Shown here: positions 1-9,553 of the stretch, piece after piece | Layout of the letters: the number at the start of each line of letters is the position of its first letter | Numbering within the stretch: position 1 is the first letter of the stretch | Origin: Burkholderia sp. BCC0322 | GTDB lineage: Bacteria; Pseudomonadota; Gammaproteobacteria; Burkholderiales; Burkholderiaceae | Direction of reading: 5' to 3' | Assembly: GCF_902833045.1 (NCBI RefSeq) | Contig: NZ_CADFDU010000008.1 | Coordinates: 186,001 to 250,000 of the forward strand | Length of the DNA stretch: 64,000 nt | The notes under the pieces: model-generated | Databases searched by the model: none | Seen by the model: the letters and a program-made list of their open reading frames with translations, nothing else | What the model was told of the DNA's origin: nothing | Position numbers and translations under genes: made by a program

Positions 1-281
1 AGAACACATTCATCTGCTGCTCCTGCTTGACTGTCCTTGCCGGAATTTGAAAAAACACCGCCCTGCTCGCGTCGCGGATGAGCGGCGCATGCATGGTGTG
101 CGTTCGAATCGGGATGGCTCGCCGGTCAGGCCGTGCAGCGGGCGAGGACGCGATTGCACGGCTGTTTCTGGGAAATCAGTCTAGGGATCGGTGCAGGGCT
201 TTGGAACGATTTTTTTGAGCTTAGGTTTTCCGCTTTCGTGATTAGCACGACGCTGGAGCGAATATCGCGGCGGGCGGGCCC

Positions 282-287
282 TATAAT
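282..287 (+). promoter_or_regulatory. possible -10 element upstream of the first gene
   Basis: A perfect TATAAT lies about 67 bp before the ATG at 354. No convincing -35 hexamer is seen at the right distance, so this is only a candidate. Apart from this, bases 1-353 hold no gene or structure that I can support. Confidence 0.35.
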
Positions 288-353
288 GACGCACCTATCC
301 GAATAACTCCGCGCGGACGGCCCCGGCTGTGCGCGCCCGCGGTGCACTCATCG

Positions 354-782
354 ATGCAGAAAGTCATCCTGCCATTCCTGTCCGGCTTCCTGGCCGCCCT
401 GTTTTTCCGCGAAGCCACGCTCGCACTCCTTCATACGGCCGACCTGATCGCCGCAACCGGCTTCTCCACGCAGCCGTTCGCGCCGCTCGGCATTCCTGAA
501 TTTGTCGCGAATGCGCTGATCAGCGCGTGCTGTGCGATCCCGATGGCATGGCTGCTGCGCGTCTCGCCGGAGCGCGAGGCATCGTGGATCGGCGCACTGG
601 TGTTCGGCGGCATCGTGCTGACGGCCGCCCGCGTGTTCGCGATCGATCCGCTGCGCGGCATCTGGCCGTCGGGCAACATGATGCCCGTGCTCGCAGCCGG
701 CTTCGCGGCGAACGCGGTATGGGGCTTCGGTGCCCTCGTGTTCATGCGCGCGTTCATGTCGGACGACGCTGGCGACGAATAA
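354..782 (+). CDS. small hypothetical integral membrane protein
   Basis: I do not recognise the family. The product is about 142 residues with roughly four hydrophobic segments: an N-terminal one (ILPFLSGFLAALFF), one near residues 55-70, one near 82-95, and a C-terminal one ending before an acidic tail (SDDAGDE). That pattern indicates an inner-membrane protein. I chose the ATG at 354 over the in-frame GTG at 342 because ATG is the stronger codon; neither has a clear ribosome binding site. The gene stands alone, with a TATAAT about 70 bp upstream and a strong hairpin terminator 50 bp downstream, so it is probably monocistronic. No catalytic motif is visible. Confidence 0.65.
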   Translation: MQKVILPFLSGFLAALFFREATLALLHTADLIAATGFSTQPFAPLGIPEFVANALISACCAIPMAWLLRVSPEREASWIGALVFGGIVLTAARVFAIDPLRGIWPSGNMMPVLAAGFAANAVWGFGALVFMRAFMSDDAGDE

Positions 783-831
783 CGCGGACGCAAGCGCTAC
801 GCCCTTCGACCGCCAACCGGTCTACACAATG

Positions 832-868
832 AAAAAAGCCCGAACGGCTCATACCGGTCGGGCTTTTT
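832..868 (+). terminator. rho-independent terminator
   Basis: An A-run, the stem AGCCCGA...TCGGGCT and a T-run follow the membrane-protein gene. The structure is nearly symmetric and could also end transcripts arriving from the convergent minus-strand gene. Confidence 0.8.
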
Positions 869-902
869 GTTTCCAGCTCGCGCTCGGTCGGTCCAGCTAA
901 CT

Positions 903-2066
903 TCAGTCCTGCAGTTTCCGCAGCGGATGCGTATCAGGCGTCCACGGGCTGTCGAACATCGCCAGCAGGTCCACGCGGTCGATATCGGCGGACGACTTGA
1001 AACGCCAGGCCGGCTGGTGATCCTTGTCAACGATCAGCGCGCGCACGCCTTCGATCACGTCGCCGCGCGCGAACGTCGAGCGCGTGAGATCGAGATCGCG
1101 GCGCAAGCAGTCTGCCATTGTCGCGCCGCGTGCGCGTTCGACGACTTCCAGCGACACGGCCATCGACAGTGGCGACAACTGTTCGCGCATCGCATGGGTC
1201 GCCTTCTCGACCCATCCGTCGACGGCCGCGCAATCCTGCTCGGCGTCGAGCGACGCGAGGATCGCGCCGATGTCCGGCTGCGCGAAATGCCGATCGATCC
1301 CGGCACGCGCGTCGGCCAGCGCCGACGTGTCGGGCGTCGGCACGACCTTGTGCGCGGCGGCCGCGGCGGCCACGCACGCGACCGCCTGCTCGCCGCTGTC
1401 GATGCGCGCGCCGTGCAGCGTATCGAGCAGCGCCGGCATTGCGGGATCGGGCAGATAGACGTCAGCGAGCTGCGCGTACAGCGCGCCGGCCGCGTCGAGC
1501 GTCGCGCCGGTCACGGCGAGATAGCGGCCGATCGCGCCGGGCGTGCGCGCGAGGAACCAGCTCATCCCGACGTCCGGGAACAGGCCGATGCGCGTTTCCG
1601 GCATCGCCATCTTCGTCGAATCGGTCACGACACGCAGGCCGCCCGTATGCCGCGCCGCCTGCGAAATACCCATGCCGCCGCCCATCACGACACCGTGCAT
1701 CAGCGCGATATAGGGCTTCGGATACGTGAAGATCGTGTGGTTGAGCGTGTATTCCTCGATGAAGAACGTGTCGACCGCATCGCGGTCGCCGCGCTGCCAC
1801 GCATCGTGGAAGAAACGCACGTCGCCGCCCGCGCAGAACGCGCGCGGATGCGGGCTGTGCACGACGACCGCGACGACTTCGGGATCGTCGCGCCACGCGT
1901 CGAGCGCCTGCTGCATCAGCCGGATCATGCCGACCGACAGCGCGTTCAGCGCCTTCGGCCGGTTCAGTTCGAGAAAGCCGATGCGATTCACGACATACGC
2001 GCGCACGTCGGGCTGAGTGGATTCGGCGGAAACGGCAGCGGAAGTGGAATCGGTCATGAGGGTCAT
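903..2066 (-). CDS. 3-hydroxyisobutyryl-CoA hydrolase-like (enoyl-CoA hydratase/isomerase family)
   Basis: This is a crotonase-fold enzyme of 387 residues. It shows the CoA-binding/oxyanion segment FCAGGD (77-82), the glycine loop GVVMGGGMG (125-133) and the motif PETRIGLFPDVG (156-167). The Glu and Asp eight residues apart in that last motif (E157, D165) match the catalytic pair of 3-hydroxyisobutyryl-CoA hydrolases, and the length (>350) fits that subgroup rather than ordinary 260-residue hydratases. The family reaction releases 3-hydroxyisobutyrate from its CoA ester in valine catabolism, in the cytosol. An alternative ATG at 2057 removes three residues. Downstream lies a terminator-like hairpin shared with the convergent gene. 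The substrate is inferred from family only; no other valine genes are adjacent. Confidence 0.8.
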   Translation of the reverse strand: MTLMTDSTSAAVSAESTQPDVRAYVVNRIGFLELNRPKALNALSVGMIRLMQQALDAWRDDPEVVAVVVHSPHPRAFCAGGDVRFFHDAWQRGDRDAVDTFFIEEYTLNHTIFTYPKPYIALMHGVVMGGGMGISQAARHTGGLRVVTDSTKMAMPETRIGLFPDVGMSWFLARTPGAIGRYLAVTGATLDAAGALYAQLADVYLPDPAMPALLDTLHGARIDSGEQAVACVAAAAAAHKVVPTPDTSALADARAGIDRHFAQPDIGAILASLDAEQDCAAVDGWVEKATHAMREQLSPLSMAVSLEVVERARGATMADCLRRDLDLTRSTFARGDVIEGVRALIVDKDHQPAWRFKSSADIDRVDLLAMFDSPWTPDTHPLRKLQD

Positions 2067-2088
2067 CCGGCAAATGGCAGTCGCATGC

Positions 2089-2427
2089 TCAGTGCGCCTG
2101 CATCTTCGAAAACAGGTTCAACACCACGACGCCGGCGACGATCAGGCCGAGGCCGATCACGGCCGGCAGGTCCGGCACCTGGCGATAGAGCAGCATCGCG
2201 ACGAGCGTGATCAGCACGATGCCGGCGCCCGACCAGACTGCATAGATGATGCCGACGGGCATCGTGCGCAACGTGAGCGACAGGCAGTAGAACGCGATGC
2301 CGTAGCCGGCGACGACCAGCAACGACGGCCAGAGGCGCGTGAAGCCATCCGCCGCGCGCAGCGCCGACGTGCCGATCACTTCCGCGACGATCGCGATCGC
2401 GAGCCATGCGTAACCGGGCAGCTGCAT
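2089..2427 (-). CDS. small multidrug resistance (SMR/EmrE-like) transporter
   Basis: A 112-residue protein with four transmembrane helices and the hallmark of SMR pumps: the membrane-embedded glutamate E16 in [10 protein letters not shown], followed by DGFTRLWPS and [13 protein letters not shown]. These segments are those of the EmrE subgroup (proton-coupled efflux of cationic compounds as an antiparallel dimer) rather than the SugE/Gdx guanidinium exporters, although the two are hard to separate by eye. It sits in the inner membrane. It is in the same orientation as, and only a few bases after, the UPF0303 gene, so the two are probably cotranscribed. Confidence 0.85.
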   Translation of the reverse strand: MQLPGYAWLAIAIVAEVIGTSALRAADGFTRLWPSLLVVAGYGIAFYCLSLTLRTMPVGIIYAVWSGAGIVLITLVAMLLYRQVPDLPAVIGLGLIVAGVVVLNLFSKMQAH

Positions 2428-2430
2428 CGC

Positions 2431-2928
2431 TCAGCTCCTTGCGAGGGCCAGCACGGCGTAGTCGTGGCCGAGCTCGGCACACAGCGCCTCGACGACGAAT
2501 TCGTGGTCCGCGCGCTGCGGCAGCCCCGACGCAGTGATCGAGCCGATCACGCCGGCACCGGCGACGGTCAACGGGAACGAGCCGCCGTGCGGCGAATATT
2601 CGGCGATCGGCAGCCCGTGCTTGTCGGCAAGCGTCGCGCCGGCCTGCTGCATGCGCAGGCCGATCGCGTACGAGCTGCGGCGGAAATGCGCGACGACGTT
2701 GCGCTTGCGGCGCACCCAGTCGGCATTGTCAGGCGTGGCGCCGGCGAGCGCCGCGTAGAACAGCGGCTGGCCGAACGTGACGATGTCGATCGCGATCGCA
2801 TGGCCGCGCGACGTCGCGAGCGCGTGCATCCGGTTGCCGAGCGCCCACGCGCGGGCCGGGTCGAAATGGGGAAACACGAGCGCCTGTTCCTGCGCGCCGA
2901 TCGATTGCAGATCGTGAGCGATGTCCAT
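2431..2928 (-). CDS. UPF0303 / heme-degrading-domain (DUF336, HbpS-like) family protein
   Basis: This is a 165-residue cytosolic protein of the UPF0303 group within the GlcG/HbpS (DUF336) fold. Recognisable segments are the N-terminal [17 protein letters not shown] and the C-terminal glycine-rich HGGSFPL and [13 protein letters not shown]. The start at 2928 was chosen because it gives the usual family length; the frame stays open another 52 codons upstream into sequence with no coding character. The biochemical role is not established for this subgroup, and heme binding is known only for relatives. It ends 3 bp before the SMR transporter gene and is divergent from the tRNA-fMet promoter. Confidence 0.8.
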   Translation of the reverse strand: MDIAHDLQSIGAQEQALVFPHFDPARAWALGNRMHALATSRGHAIAIDIVTFGQPLFYAALAGATPDNADWVRRKRNVVAHFRRSSYAIGLRMQQAGATLADKHGLPIAEYSPHGGSFPLTVAGAGVIGSITASGLPQRADHEFVVEALCAELGHDYAVLALARS

Positions 2929-3078
2929 GAATCCGTCGATACAGTAATGAGAGTCGCAACGGCGCCGCTGCGATCGCGCGGCCCCGCTGCCGAAGAAACG
3001 AAACAAACCGCTCGATTCTAGCGCACGCCCATGCCGTACCGTCCCTACAAGCGGCGACAAGAAATTGTCAGAAAGCGC

Positions 3079-3107
3079 TTGCACGCACTCGGGTTACTCC
3101 TTATAAT
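3079..3107 (+). promoter_or_regulatory. sigma-70 promoter of the initiator tRNA gene
   Basis: TTGCAC (3079-3084), a 17-bp spacer and TATAAT (3102-3107) lie 16 bp before the tRNA, matching the vegetative consensus well. Confidence 0.8.
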
Positions 3108-3123
3108 TGATTTCTTCGACGGA

Positions 3124-3200
<77 letters not shown>

Positions 3201-3215
3201 ACGTCCAGAATGACG

Positions 3216-3250
3216 CAAAAAGCCCGGCTCAGTGCCGGGCTTTTTGTTTT
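3216..3250 (+). terminator. rho-independent terminator after tRNA-fMet
   Basis: The stem AAAAAGCCCGGC/GCCGGGCTTTTT followed by more T residues lies directly after the tRNA. Confidence 0.9.
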
Positions 3251-3381
3251 CCAGTCGCACTCGCCGTCCCGCCTCGCGCGCCCGCGCTCCACTTCGCGCG
3301 ACACGCGGCCTGCACGCTCAGGCGTTCAAGAATGCCGCGCCCCGGTGATACACTCGCATCACCTCGTCCCTTCCACTCGAC

Positions 3382-3927
3382 ATGAAATTCTGCTCCGTCT
3401 GCGGTCACGAAGTCATCGCGCGCATTCCACCGGGCGACAACCGCGAGCGCTTCGTCTGCGATCACTGCGGCACGATCCACTACCAGAATCCGCGCAACGT
3501 CGTCGGCACGGTCCCGGTCTGGGGCGATCAGATCCTGCTGTGCCGCCGCGCGATCGAGCCGCGCTACGGGTTCTGGACGCTGCCCGCGGGCTTCATGGAA
3601 ATGGGCGAGACGACGGCTGAAGCCGCCGCACGCGAAACGCTCGAAGAAGCCGGTGCGCGCGTCGAGGTGCAGAACCTCTTCACGCTGCTCAACGTACCGC
3701 ACGTGCATCAGGTCCACCTGTTCTACCTCGCGCGGCTCACCGATCCGGGGTTCGAGGCCGGCGAGGAAAGCCTCGAAGTGAAGCTGTTCGACGAAGCCGA
3801 CATCCCGTGGGACGAGATCGCGTTCCCGACCGTCAGCCAGACCCTGCGATTCTTCTTCGCCGATCGCGCCACGGGCGACTACGGCGTGCACACTGGCGAT
3901 ATCTTCCGCTCGCTGCGCAACGGCTGA
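3382..3927 (+). CDS. Nudix hydrolase with N-terminal zinc ribbon
   Basis: A 181-residue cytosolic Nudix hydrolase. Residues 4-29 form a Cys4 zinc ribbon (C4, C7, C26, C29), and residues 70-92 are a full Nudix box (G-x5-E-x7-RETLEEAG) that binds the metal used for pyrophosphate cleavage. The ribbon-plus-Nudix layout resembles NudC-type and related ADP-ribose/NAD hydrolases, but the C-terminal NADH-specificity motif of NudC is not seen, so the substrate is open. The stop codon lies 12 bp before aat, so the two probably share a transcript. The ATG follows closely a TACACT-like -10 sequence. Confidence 0.88.
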   Translation: MKFCSVCGHEVIARIPPGDNRERFVCDHCGTIHYQNPRNVVGTVPVWGDQILLCRRAIEPRYGFWTLPAGFMEMGETTAEAAARETLEEAGARVEVQNLFTLLNVPHVHQVHLFYLARLTDPGFEAGEESLEVKLFDEADIPWDEIAFPTVSQTLRFFFADRATGDYGVHTGDIFRSLRNG

Positions 3928-3938
3928 GCTCCCGCCCC

Positions 3939-4703
3939 ATGGTCCCCTGGCTCGGCCCGGACGATCCGTTTCCGCCCATCGAACGCGCGCTCGGTCCCGC
4001 GACCGGCGCGCCAGGGCTGCTCGCCGCGAGCGCCGACCTGCTGCCGTCGCGCCTCATCGACGCGTACCGGCGCGGCATCTTCCCGTGGTATTCCGACGGC
4101 CAGCCCGTGCTGTGGTGGAGCCCCGACCCGCGCATGATCCTCGTGCCCGCCGAATTCAAGGTGTCGCCATCGCTGCGCAAGACGCTGAAGCGCGTGTTGC
4201 GCGAGCCCGAATGGGAGGTGCGCGTCGACCACGACTTTCCGGGCGTGATGCGTGCGTGCGCACAGGCGCCGCGCCGCGGGCAGCGCGGCACGTGGATCAC
4301 GGCCGAGATCATCGACGCGTACACGTCGCTCTACCGCTCCGGCAACGCGCACAGCATCGAAACGTGGCACGGCGGGCGACGCGTCGGCGGCCTGTACGGC
4401 GTGTCGTTCGGGCGGATGTTTTTCGGCGAGTCGATGTATGCGGACGCGACCGACGCCTCGAAAATCGCGCTGGCCACGCTCGTCGCACACCTTCGCGAGC
4501 AGGGGCTGGAAATGATAGACTGCCAGCAGAATACGTCGCATCTAGCGTCGCTCGGCGGCCGCGAGATCGCACGCAAGGCCTTTGTCGCTCACGTGCGCAG
4601 CGCGGTAGCCGAACCGCCGATTCCGTGGGAATTCGACAAGCGCGTGCTCGCCGCGCTGACGGCCCGCGCCGAACCGGCGGCCCCCTCCGGAATCGAACGC
4701 TAG
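3939..4703 (+). CDS. aat: leucyl/phenylalanyl-tRNA--protein transferase
   Basis: The 254-residue product transfers Leu or Phe from aminoacyl-tRNA to proteins with N-terminal Arg or Lys, making them ClpS/ClpAP substrates (bacterial N-end rule, cytosol). Family signatures are [23 protein letters not shown], the SIETW segment, [18 protein letters not shown] and ASKIAL, then the [14 protein letters not shown] region. The ATG at 3939 gives the standard length; an in-frame upstream ATG at 3807 would overlap the Nudix gene heavily and was rejected. The next gene, bpt, encodes the complementary transferase, so both arms of the pathway sit together. Confidence 0.96.
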   Translation: MVPWLGPDDPFPPIERALGPATGAPGLLAASADLLPSRLIDAYRRGIFPWYSDGQPVLWWSPDPRMILVPAEFKVSPSLRKTLKRVLREPEWEVRVDHDFPGVMRACAQAPRRGQRGTWITAEIIDAYTSLYRSGNAHSIETWHGGRRVGGLYGVSFGRMFFGESMYADATDASKIALATLVAHLREQGLEMIDCQQNTSHLASLGGREIARKAFVAHVRSAVAEPPIPWEFDKRVLAALTARAEPAAPSGIER

Positions 4704-4736
4704 CGCGGCACTCCTCCCCTGCATCGAGAGCTGCCC

Positions 4737-5567
4737 ATGACTCACCCGACTGAGCTGCCGCTTTCACCGCTTTCGGCGTTGCAATTCTATGCAACGGCGC
4801 CCTATCCGTGCAGCTATCTGGACGGCCGCGTTGCGCGCTCGCAAGTCGCGACGCCGAGCCACCTGATCAATTCCGACATCTACACCGAGCTCGTCAAGGC
4901 CGGCTTCCGGCGCTCGGGTGTCTTCACATATCGCCCGTACTGCGACGGCTGCCGCGCCTGCGTGCCGGTGCGTGTGCCCGTCGGCGCATTCGCGCCGTCG
5001 CGCACGCAGCGTCGGATGTGGAAGCGGCACCGCGCGCTCGTCGCGACGGTTTCGCCGCTGCACTACGACGAAGAGCACTACGCGCTCTACATGCGCTATC
5101 AGTCCGCGCGCCACGCGGGCGGCGGCATGGATCGCGACAGCCGCGACCAGTACGAGCAATTCCTGCTGCAAAGCCGGATCAACTCGCGCCTCGTCGAATT
5201 CCGCGACCTCGACGCCCCGGGCGGCGAGCCCGGCAAGCTGCGCATGGTCAGCATGATCGACATCCTCGGCGACGGGCTGTCGTCCGTCTACACGTTCTTC
5301 GAGCCGGACGACCAGCACACGAGCTACGGCACCTACAACATTCTGTGGCAGATCGAGCAGGCGAAGAGCCTTGGCCTGCCCTACGTGTACCTCGGCTACT
5401 GGATCCGCGAGAGCCCGAAGATGGCGTACAAGGCAAACTTCCACCCGCTCGAAGGGCTGATCGACGGCCGCTGGAAGATTCTCGATCCGGAACGGATCGA
5501 CCTGCCGCCCGTCGACGCGGCGCTGGCCCGTGCGCCGTTGCCGGGCGGGCATTCCGGCTCGGGTTGA
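4737..5567 (+). CDS. bpt: aspartate/glutamate leucyltransferase (Bpt)
   Basis: A 276-residue protein of the arginyl/leucyl-transferase (ATE-like GNAT) family. Bacterial Bpt adds Leu to N-terminal Asp or Glu, feeding proteins to ClpS-dependent degradation. Visible features are the N-terminal segment [11 protein letters not shown], the Cys-rich [18 protein letters not shown] (cysteines near 69-75) and the C-terminal [16 protein letters not shown] and [13 protein letters not shown] blocks typical of the acyl-transfer domain. It starts 33 bp after aat in the same direction, consistent with one N-end-rule operon. Localisation is cytosolic. Confidence 0.95.
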   Translation: MTHPTELPLSPLSALQFYATAPYPCSYLDGRVARSQVATPSHLINSDIYTELVKAGFRRSGVFTYRPYCDGCRACVPVRVPVGAFAPSRTQRRMWKRHRALVATVSPLHYDEEHYALYMRYQSARHAGGGMDRDSRDQYEQFLLQSRINSRLVEFRDLDAPGGEPGKLRMVSMIDILGDGLSSVYTFFEPDDQHTSYGTYNILWQIEQAKSLGLPYVYLGYWIRESPKMAYKANFHPLEGLIDGRWKILDPERIDLPPVDAALARAPLPGGHSGSG

Positions 5568-5665
5568 CGCGCGCCGCGGGGGTGACGAAGCGAAGCGCGC
5601 CCCTGCCGCTCAACTCCCGGTAAAATAGCGGGTTGTCATTCATTCCGGCTGTCCGCCCAATTCCC

Positions 5666-6703
5666 GTGTTCAGTTCCCTCTATCCGCTGGCCCGCGCATC
5701 CCTGTTCAAGATGGATGCGGAAGACGCTCACCACCTCACGCTGCGCGCGCTCGGCGCGGCCGGCCGCACGGGCCTTGCCTGCGCGCTGTCGGCCCGCGTG
5801 CCCGACGCGCCGCGCACCGTGATGGGGCTCACGTTCCGCAACCCGGTCGGCCTCGCGGCCGGCCTCGACAAGGACGGCGCGGCCATCGACGGCCTTGCGG
5901 CGCTCGGTTTCGGCTTCATCGAGGTCGGCACGGTCACGCCGCGCCCGCAGCCCGGCAACCCGCGCCCGCGGATGTTCCGCCTGCCGCAAGCCGACGCGCT
6001 GATCAACCGGATGGGCTTCAACAACCATGGCGTCGACCAGTTCGTGAAGAACGTCCAGGCCGCGCGCTATCGCGGCATCCTCGGCCTGAACATCGGCAAG
6101 AACGCCGATACGCCGATCGAGCGCGCCGCCGAGGACTACCTGTACTGCCTCGAGCGCGTGTACCCGTTCGCGAGCTACGTGACGATCAACATCTCGTCGC
6201 CGAACACGAAGAACCTGCGCCAGTTGCAGGGTGCGGGCGAGCTCGACGCGCTGCTCGCGGCGCTGAAGGACAAGCAGCAGCGCCTCGCCGACCTGCACGG
6301 CAAGCTCGTGCCGCTCGCCCTGAAGATCGCGCCCGATCTCGACGACGAACAGGTCAAGGAAATCGGCGATACGCTGCTGCGCCACAAGATCGAGGCGGTC
6401 ATTGCGACCAACACGACGCTGTCGCGCGCGGCCGTCCAGGGCCTGCCGCATGCAGACGAAGCCGGCGGCCTGTCCGGCCGCCCCGTGTTCGACGCGTCGA
6501 ACGAAGTGATCCGCAAGCTGCACGCCGAAGTCGGCAGCGAAGTGCCGATCATCGGCGTCGGCGGCATTTTCTCGGGCGAGGATGCCCGTGAAAAGCTCGC
6601 GGCCGGCGCGGCGCTCGTGCAGCTCTATACGGGGTTCATCTACCGCGGCCCCGCGCTCGTCGCGGAATGCGTGAAGGCCGTCGCCCGCGAACGCACCGCG
6701 TAA
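5666..6703 (+). CDS. pyrD: dihydroorotate dehydrogenase (quinone), class 2
   Basis: This FMN enzyme oxidises dihydroorotate to orotate in pyrimidine synthesis, using membrane quinones. The N-terminal amphipathic stretch ([13 protein letters not shown]) is the membrane-binding part of class 2. [28 protein letters not shown] and GVGGIFSG mark the barrel and FMN site. I use the GTG at 5666, which gives the usual 345 residues; the frame extends to a TTG at 5633, but a TAAAAT (5621-5626) that could be the -10 box makes that start unlikely. A real gene rather than a shadow: every conserved motif is intact. Confidence 0.95.
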   Translation: MFSSLYPLARASLFKMDAEDAHHLTLRALGAAGRTGLACALSARVPDAPRTVMGLTFRNPVGLAAGLDKDGAAIDGLAALGFGFIEVGTVTPRPQPGNPRPRMFRLPQADALINRMGFNNHGVDQFVKNVQAARYRGILGLNIGKNADTPIERAAEDYLYCLERVYPFASYVTINISSPNTKNLRQLQGAGELDALLAALKDKQQRLADLHGKLVPLALKIAPDLDDEQVKEIGDTLLRHKIEAVIATNTTLSRAAVQGLPHADEAGGLSGRPVFDASNEVIRKLHAEVGSEVPIIGVGGIFSGEDAREKLAAGAALVQLYTGFIYRGPALVAECVKAVARERTA

Positions 6704-6803
6704 TATAGGCATAAACAAACGATATTTAGCGGTCGATTGCATTTTTGCTATCATCGGCCCCGTTATCAGAATCAATGACCCGGACAGGGCAAGGAAACAC
6801 ACG

Positions 6804-7598
6804 ATGAAGATTGCGCTGCTGAAGAAGCTGCTGGTTGCCGGCCTGATCGGCACGTCGTTCGCTGCCGCCACCGCGCATGCGGCCGACCTCCTCGACCAGG
6901 TGAAACAACGCGGCACGCTGCGGGTCGGCCTCGAAGGCACGTTCCCGCCGTTCAACTCGAAGAACCCGCAAGGCGAACTCGTCGGCTTCGACGTCGACAT
7001 TGCGAAGGCCGTGGCCGCGAAGCTCGGCGTGAAGGCCGAATTCGTGACGACCGAATGGAGCGGCATCATCGCGGGCCTGCAGGCCGGCAAGTTTGACGTG
7101 ATCGCCAACCAGGTCGGCATCACCGACAAGCGCAAGGAAACGCTCGACTTCTCGCCCGCATACACGTACTCGTCCGCGCAACTGATCCAGCGCAACGACG
7201 ACACGCGCCAGTTCAAGTCGCTCGAAGACCTGAAAGGCAAGAAGCTCGGCGTCGCGCTCGGCACGAACTACATGGACATGGCGAAGTCGGTGCCCGGCAT
7301 CGACGTGAAGACGTACCCGGGCGCGCCCGAGTACCTGCGTGACCTCGCGGCCGGCCGTCTCGACGCGGCGCTCAACGACCGCCTGATGCTCGCGTACCTG
7401 ACCAAGAACTCGCAGCTGCCGCTGCGCCCGGGTGCGAACGTCGGCTCGGCGAACCCGTCGGGCATCCCGTTCAAGAAGGGCAACCCGAAGTTCCAGAAGG
7501 CAATCGACGACGCGATGGCACAACTCGAAGCAGACGGCACCTTCACGAAGATCTCGGACAAGTGGTTCGGCGTCGACGTGACGAAACCGATCAAGTAA
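6804..7598 (+). CDS. periplasmic amino-acid (cystine/polar type) ABC transporter substrate-binding protein
   Basis: The 264-residue precursor begins with a signal peptide (MKIALLKKLL...AAATAHA, cleavage about residue 26) and continues as an SBP_bac_3 protein: RGTLRVGLEGTFPPF, GFDVDIAKAVA, EWSGIIAGLQAGKFDVI and DFSPAYTYS. These segments are closest to cystine and other polar amino-acid binding proteins; the exact ligand cannot be told by eye. A ribosome site (AAGGAA) precedes the ATG. A TATCAT at 6749-6754 may be its -10. A terminator follows, with the cognate-looking permease 120 bp further on. No ATP-binding gene is nearby. Confidence 0.9.
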   Translation: MKIALLKKLLVAGLIGTSFAAATAHAADLLDQVKQRGTLRVGLEGTFPPFNSKNPQGELVGFDVDIAKAVAAKLGVKAEFVTTEWSGIIAGLQAGKFDVIANQVGITDKRKETLDFSPAYTYSSAQLIQRNDDTRQFKSLEDLKGKKLGVALGTNYMDMAKSVPGIDVKTYPGAPEYLRDLAAGRLDAALNDRLMLAYLTKNSQLPLRPGANVGSANPSGIPFKKGNPKFQKAIDDAMAQLEADGTFTKISDKWFGVDVTKPIK

Positions 7599-7632
7599 GC
7601 ACGCCTGCATTTCCCGCCTGACGGCGGGTCGG

Positions 7633-7670
7633 AAAGGGCGGCATCCGTCACGATGCCGCCCTTTGTTTTG
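7633..7670 (+). terminator. rho-independent terminator after the binding-protein gene
   Basis: AAAGGGCGGCATC...GATGCCGCCCTTT followed by GTTTTG. The position, between binding protein and permease, suggests it is a partial terminator that lets the binding protein be made in excess. Confidence 0.85.
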
Positions 7671-7720
7671 TTCGTCCGGTTTATGATTGCGCTTTCGCGC
7701 ACGCCTTCGATTCGTATTCC

Positions 7721-8413
7721 ATGTCGACAACGTCCCTGCTCGTCCAATCGCTGCCGGTGCTCGCCCAGGGCGCCGTTCTGACCGTCAAGTTCGCCGTGCT
7801 GTCGATGGTGTTCGGCCTGCTTGGCGCCGTCGTGCTCGCGATGATGGGCATCCGGCAAAGCGAAGCGCTCGACGGCTTCGAACGCATCTGGGTCAACGCG
7901 CTCGCGTGGCTGGCACGCGCGTACGTGAGCCTGATGCGCGGCACGCCGCTGCTCGTGCAGATCTTCGTCATCTACTACGGGCTGCCGAGCCTCGGCATCT
8001 CGCTCGACCCGACGCCCGCCGGCGTCATCGCGCTGTCCGCAAACGTCGCGGCTTACATGTCGGAAAGCATGCGCGGCGCGATCAACGGGATCGCGCGCGG
8101 CCAATGGCTCGCCGCGTACAGCCTCGGGCTGTCGTGGGGACAGACGCTGCGCTACGTGATCGGCCCGCAGGCGCTGCGCATCGCGGTACCGAGCCTGTCG
8201 AACAGCCTGATCAGCCTGATCAAGGACACGTCGCTCGTGTCCGTGATCACCGTGACCGAACTGCTGCGCAGCGCGCAGGAAGTGATCGCGGCGACCTATC
8301 AACCGCTGCCGCTCTATCTCGCCGCCGCGGCCGTGTACTGGATCCTGTGCCAGATCCTCGAATGGGTGCAGCGCTGGTACGAAAAACGCCTGTCGCTGCC
8401 GTCTCGGCACTGA
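7721..8413 (+). CDS. amino-acid ABC transporter permease (HisM/GlnP type)
   Basis: A 230-residue inner-membrane permease. It has several hydrophobic helices, the motif SLMRGTPLLVQIFVIYYG near residues 67-84, and the cytoplasmic EAA-like loop (GQWLAAYSLGLSWGQTLRYVIGPQA) that docks the ATPase. This is the standard arrangement of polar amino-acid importers. It follows the binding-protein gene, separated by a terminator. The ribosome site before the ATG is weak. The partner ATPase must be encoded elsewhere, because the next gene is an unrelated minus-strand gene. Confidence 0.9.
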   Translation: MSTTSLLVQSLPVLAQGAVLTVKFAVLSMVFGLLGAVVLAMMGIRQSEALDGFERIWVNALAWLARAYVSLMRGTPLLVQIFVIYYGLPSLGISLDPTPAGVIALSANVAAYMSESMRGAINGIARGQWLAAYSLGLSWGQTLRYVIGPQALRIAVPSLSNSLISLIKDTSLVSVITVTELLRSAQEVIAATYQPLPLYLAAAAVYWILCQILEWVQRWYEKRLSLPSRH

Positions 8414-8426
8414 GCGCACGCCGTCC

Positions 8427-8460
8427 GCCGGGCCGCACGCGCGCGCCCGGCCTCCTTCTT
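8427..8460. terminator. bidirectional hairpin between convergent genes
   Basis: The perfect 7-bp stem GCCGGGC/GCCCGGC lies between the permease stop and the stop of the minus-strand oxidoreductase, with a pyrimidine-rich tail on the plus strand. It has no clean T-run, so function as a terminator is probable but not certain. Confidence 0.5.
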
Positions 8461-8465
8461 CCCGC

Positions 8466-9452
8466 TTATTCCCCCGTATAGCGCACGCCCAGCGCCGCTC
8501 GCGCGGCATCGGTCATCGCGATCATCTGCCGAGAATGGTCGTGCGTCATGATCGGACTTTCGGTCTTGCCCTCGCGCAGCAGGTCGCAGAAATGCGCGGT
8601 CTCGTAGTTCAGCCCGCCGCCGTCGACCGGCGCATCGAGTTCGACGGTGCGCCCGTCCGCGTAGCGGATCGTCGCACGCGCGGGGTTCCACCACTTCTCG
8701 TGAATCGTCACGTGGCCGCCGGCCGCGGCGATCAGCGCGTCGCCGCGCCCCATCACGTCGAGCCCGCAAAAGAGCTGCGCGATCCCGCCGTTCGCATGCA
8801 CGCTGTTCAGGCTCGCGAACAGGTCGACTCCCGTCGCGCCGACGCGGCCGAGCGTCTGCACGTCGAGCGCCGCGCCGAGCCAGTCGACCGCGAGAAAGGC
8901 CTCGTAGATCCCGATATCGAGCAGCGCGCCGCCCGCTCGATCGAGACGATAGACGGAGTGGTCGTCCGGGACCGACGACGATGCACACCCTGCCCGCACG
9001 AGCCGGATCTCGCCGATCGGATCGTCATGCAGATGCGCGCGCACCTGACGGTACAGCGGAAAGAACGGAGGCTTCATCGCCTCCATGAAAAGCCGCCCGG
9101 CGTCGCGTGCCGCACGCAGCACGGTGTCGAGTTGCGCCGCGTTCAGCGTCGCGGGCTTTTCGCACAGCACGGCCTTGCCGGCAGCAAGCGCGGCCAGCGT
9201 GTACTGCGCATGACTGTCATGGAGCGTCGCGATGTAGACCGCGTCGATATCGCTCGCGAGGAGTGCTTCGAGGCTTGCGGCAGGCGTGCCGCCGTATGCG
9301 CCGCAAAAATCTGCCGCGGCATCGGCGCGGCGGGCCCAGGCGCCGGAGAGCGTGGCGCCCGGCACGTGTGCGAGGCTTTGCGCGAAACGGCGCGCGATGC
9401 TGCCTGCACCGACGATGCCGAAGCGCACCGAGTGATGGTCGTTGTCGTTCAT
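8466..9452 (-). CDS. Gfo/Idh/MocA family NAD(P)-dependent oxidoreductase
   Basis: The product is about 328 residues. The N-terminal Rossmann fold starts FGIVGAGSIARRFAQ, and the characteristic EKPATLN follows near residue 95, the lysine of which is catalytic in this family. The C-terminal half is the alpha/beta substrate domain. Family members oxidise or reduce sugars, inositols or related carbonyls; the substrate here cannot be assigned. I took the ATG at 9452 (MNDNDHH) because the extra upstream 13 residues have no family match and a GGAAG precedes the ATG. The GntR-type regulator upstream in the same direction may control it. Confidence 0.88.
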   Translation of the reverse strand: MNDNDHHSVRFGIVGAGSIARRFAQSLAHVPGATLSGAWARRADAAADFCGAYGGTPAASLEALLASDIDAVYIATLHDSHAQYTLAALAAGKAVLCEKPATLNAAQLDTVLRAARDAGRLFMEAMKPPFFPLYRQVRAHLHDDPIGEIRLVRAGCASSSVPDDHSVYRLDRAGGALLDIGIYEAFLAVDWLGAALDVQTLGRVGATGVDLFASLNSVHANGGIAQLFCGLDVMGRGDALIAAAGGHVTIHEKWWNPARATIRYADGRTVELDAPVDGGGLNYETAHFCDLLREGKTESPIMTHDHSRQMIAMTDAARAALGVRYTGE

Positions 9453-9553
9453 CCTGATCTTCCGTGTCGGTCGTATGACGATGGCCGGCACGCTGCCGGC
9501 CGGCCGTCATGATAAACGGCCCGGCGGCACACGGATGAGCGACACGCGCAGCG

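Noticed and set aside
867..2210. 447-residue open frame on the plus strand opposite the hydrolase gene
   Set aside because: Arg/His-rich composition with no family resemblance. It mirrors a well-supported minus-strand gene; long antisense frames are expected in GC-rich DNA.
5636..7264. 542-residue minus-strand frame opposite pyrD and the binding-protein gene
   Set aside because: Low-complexity translation covering two clear genes on the other strand.
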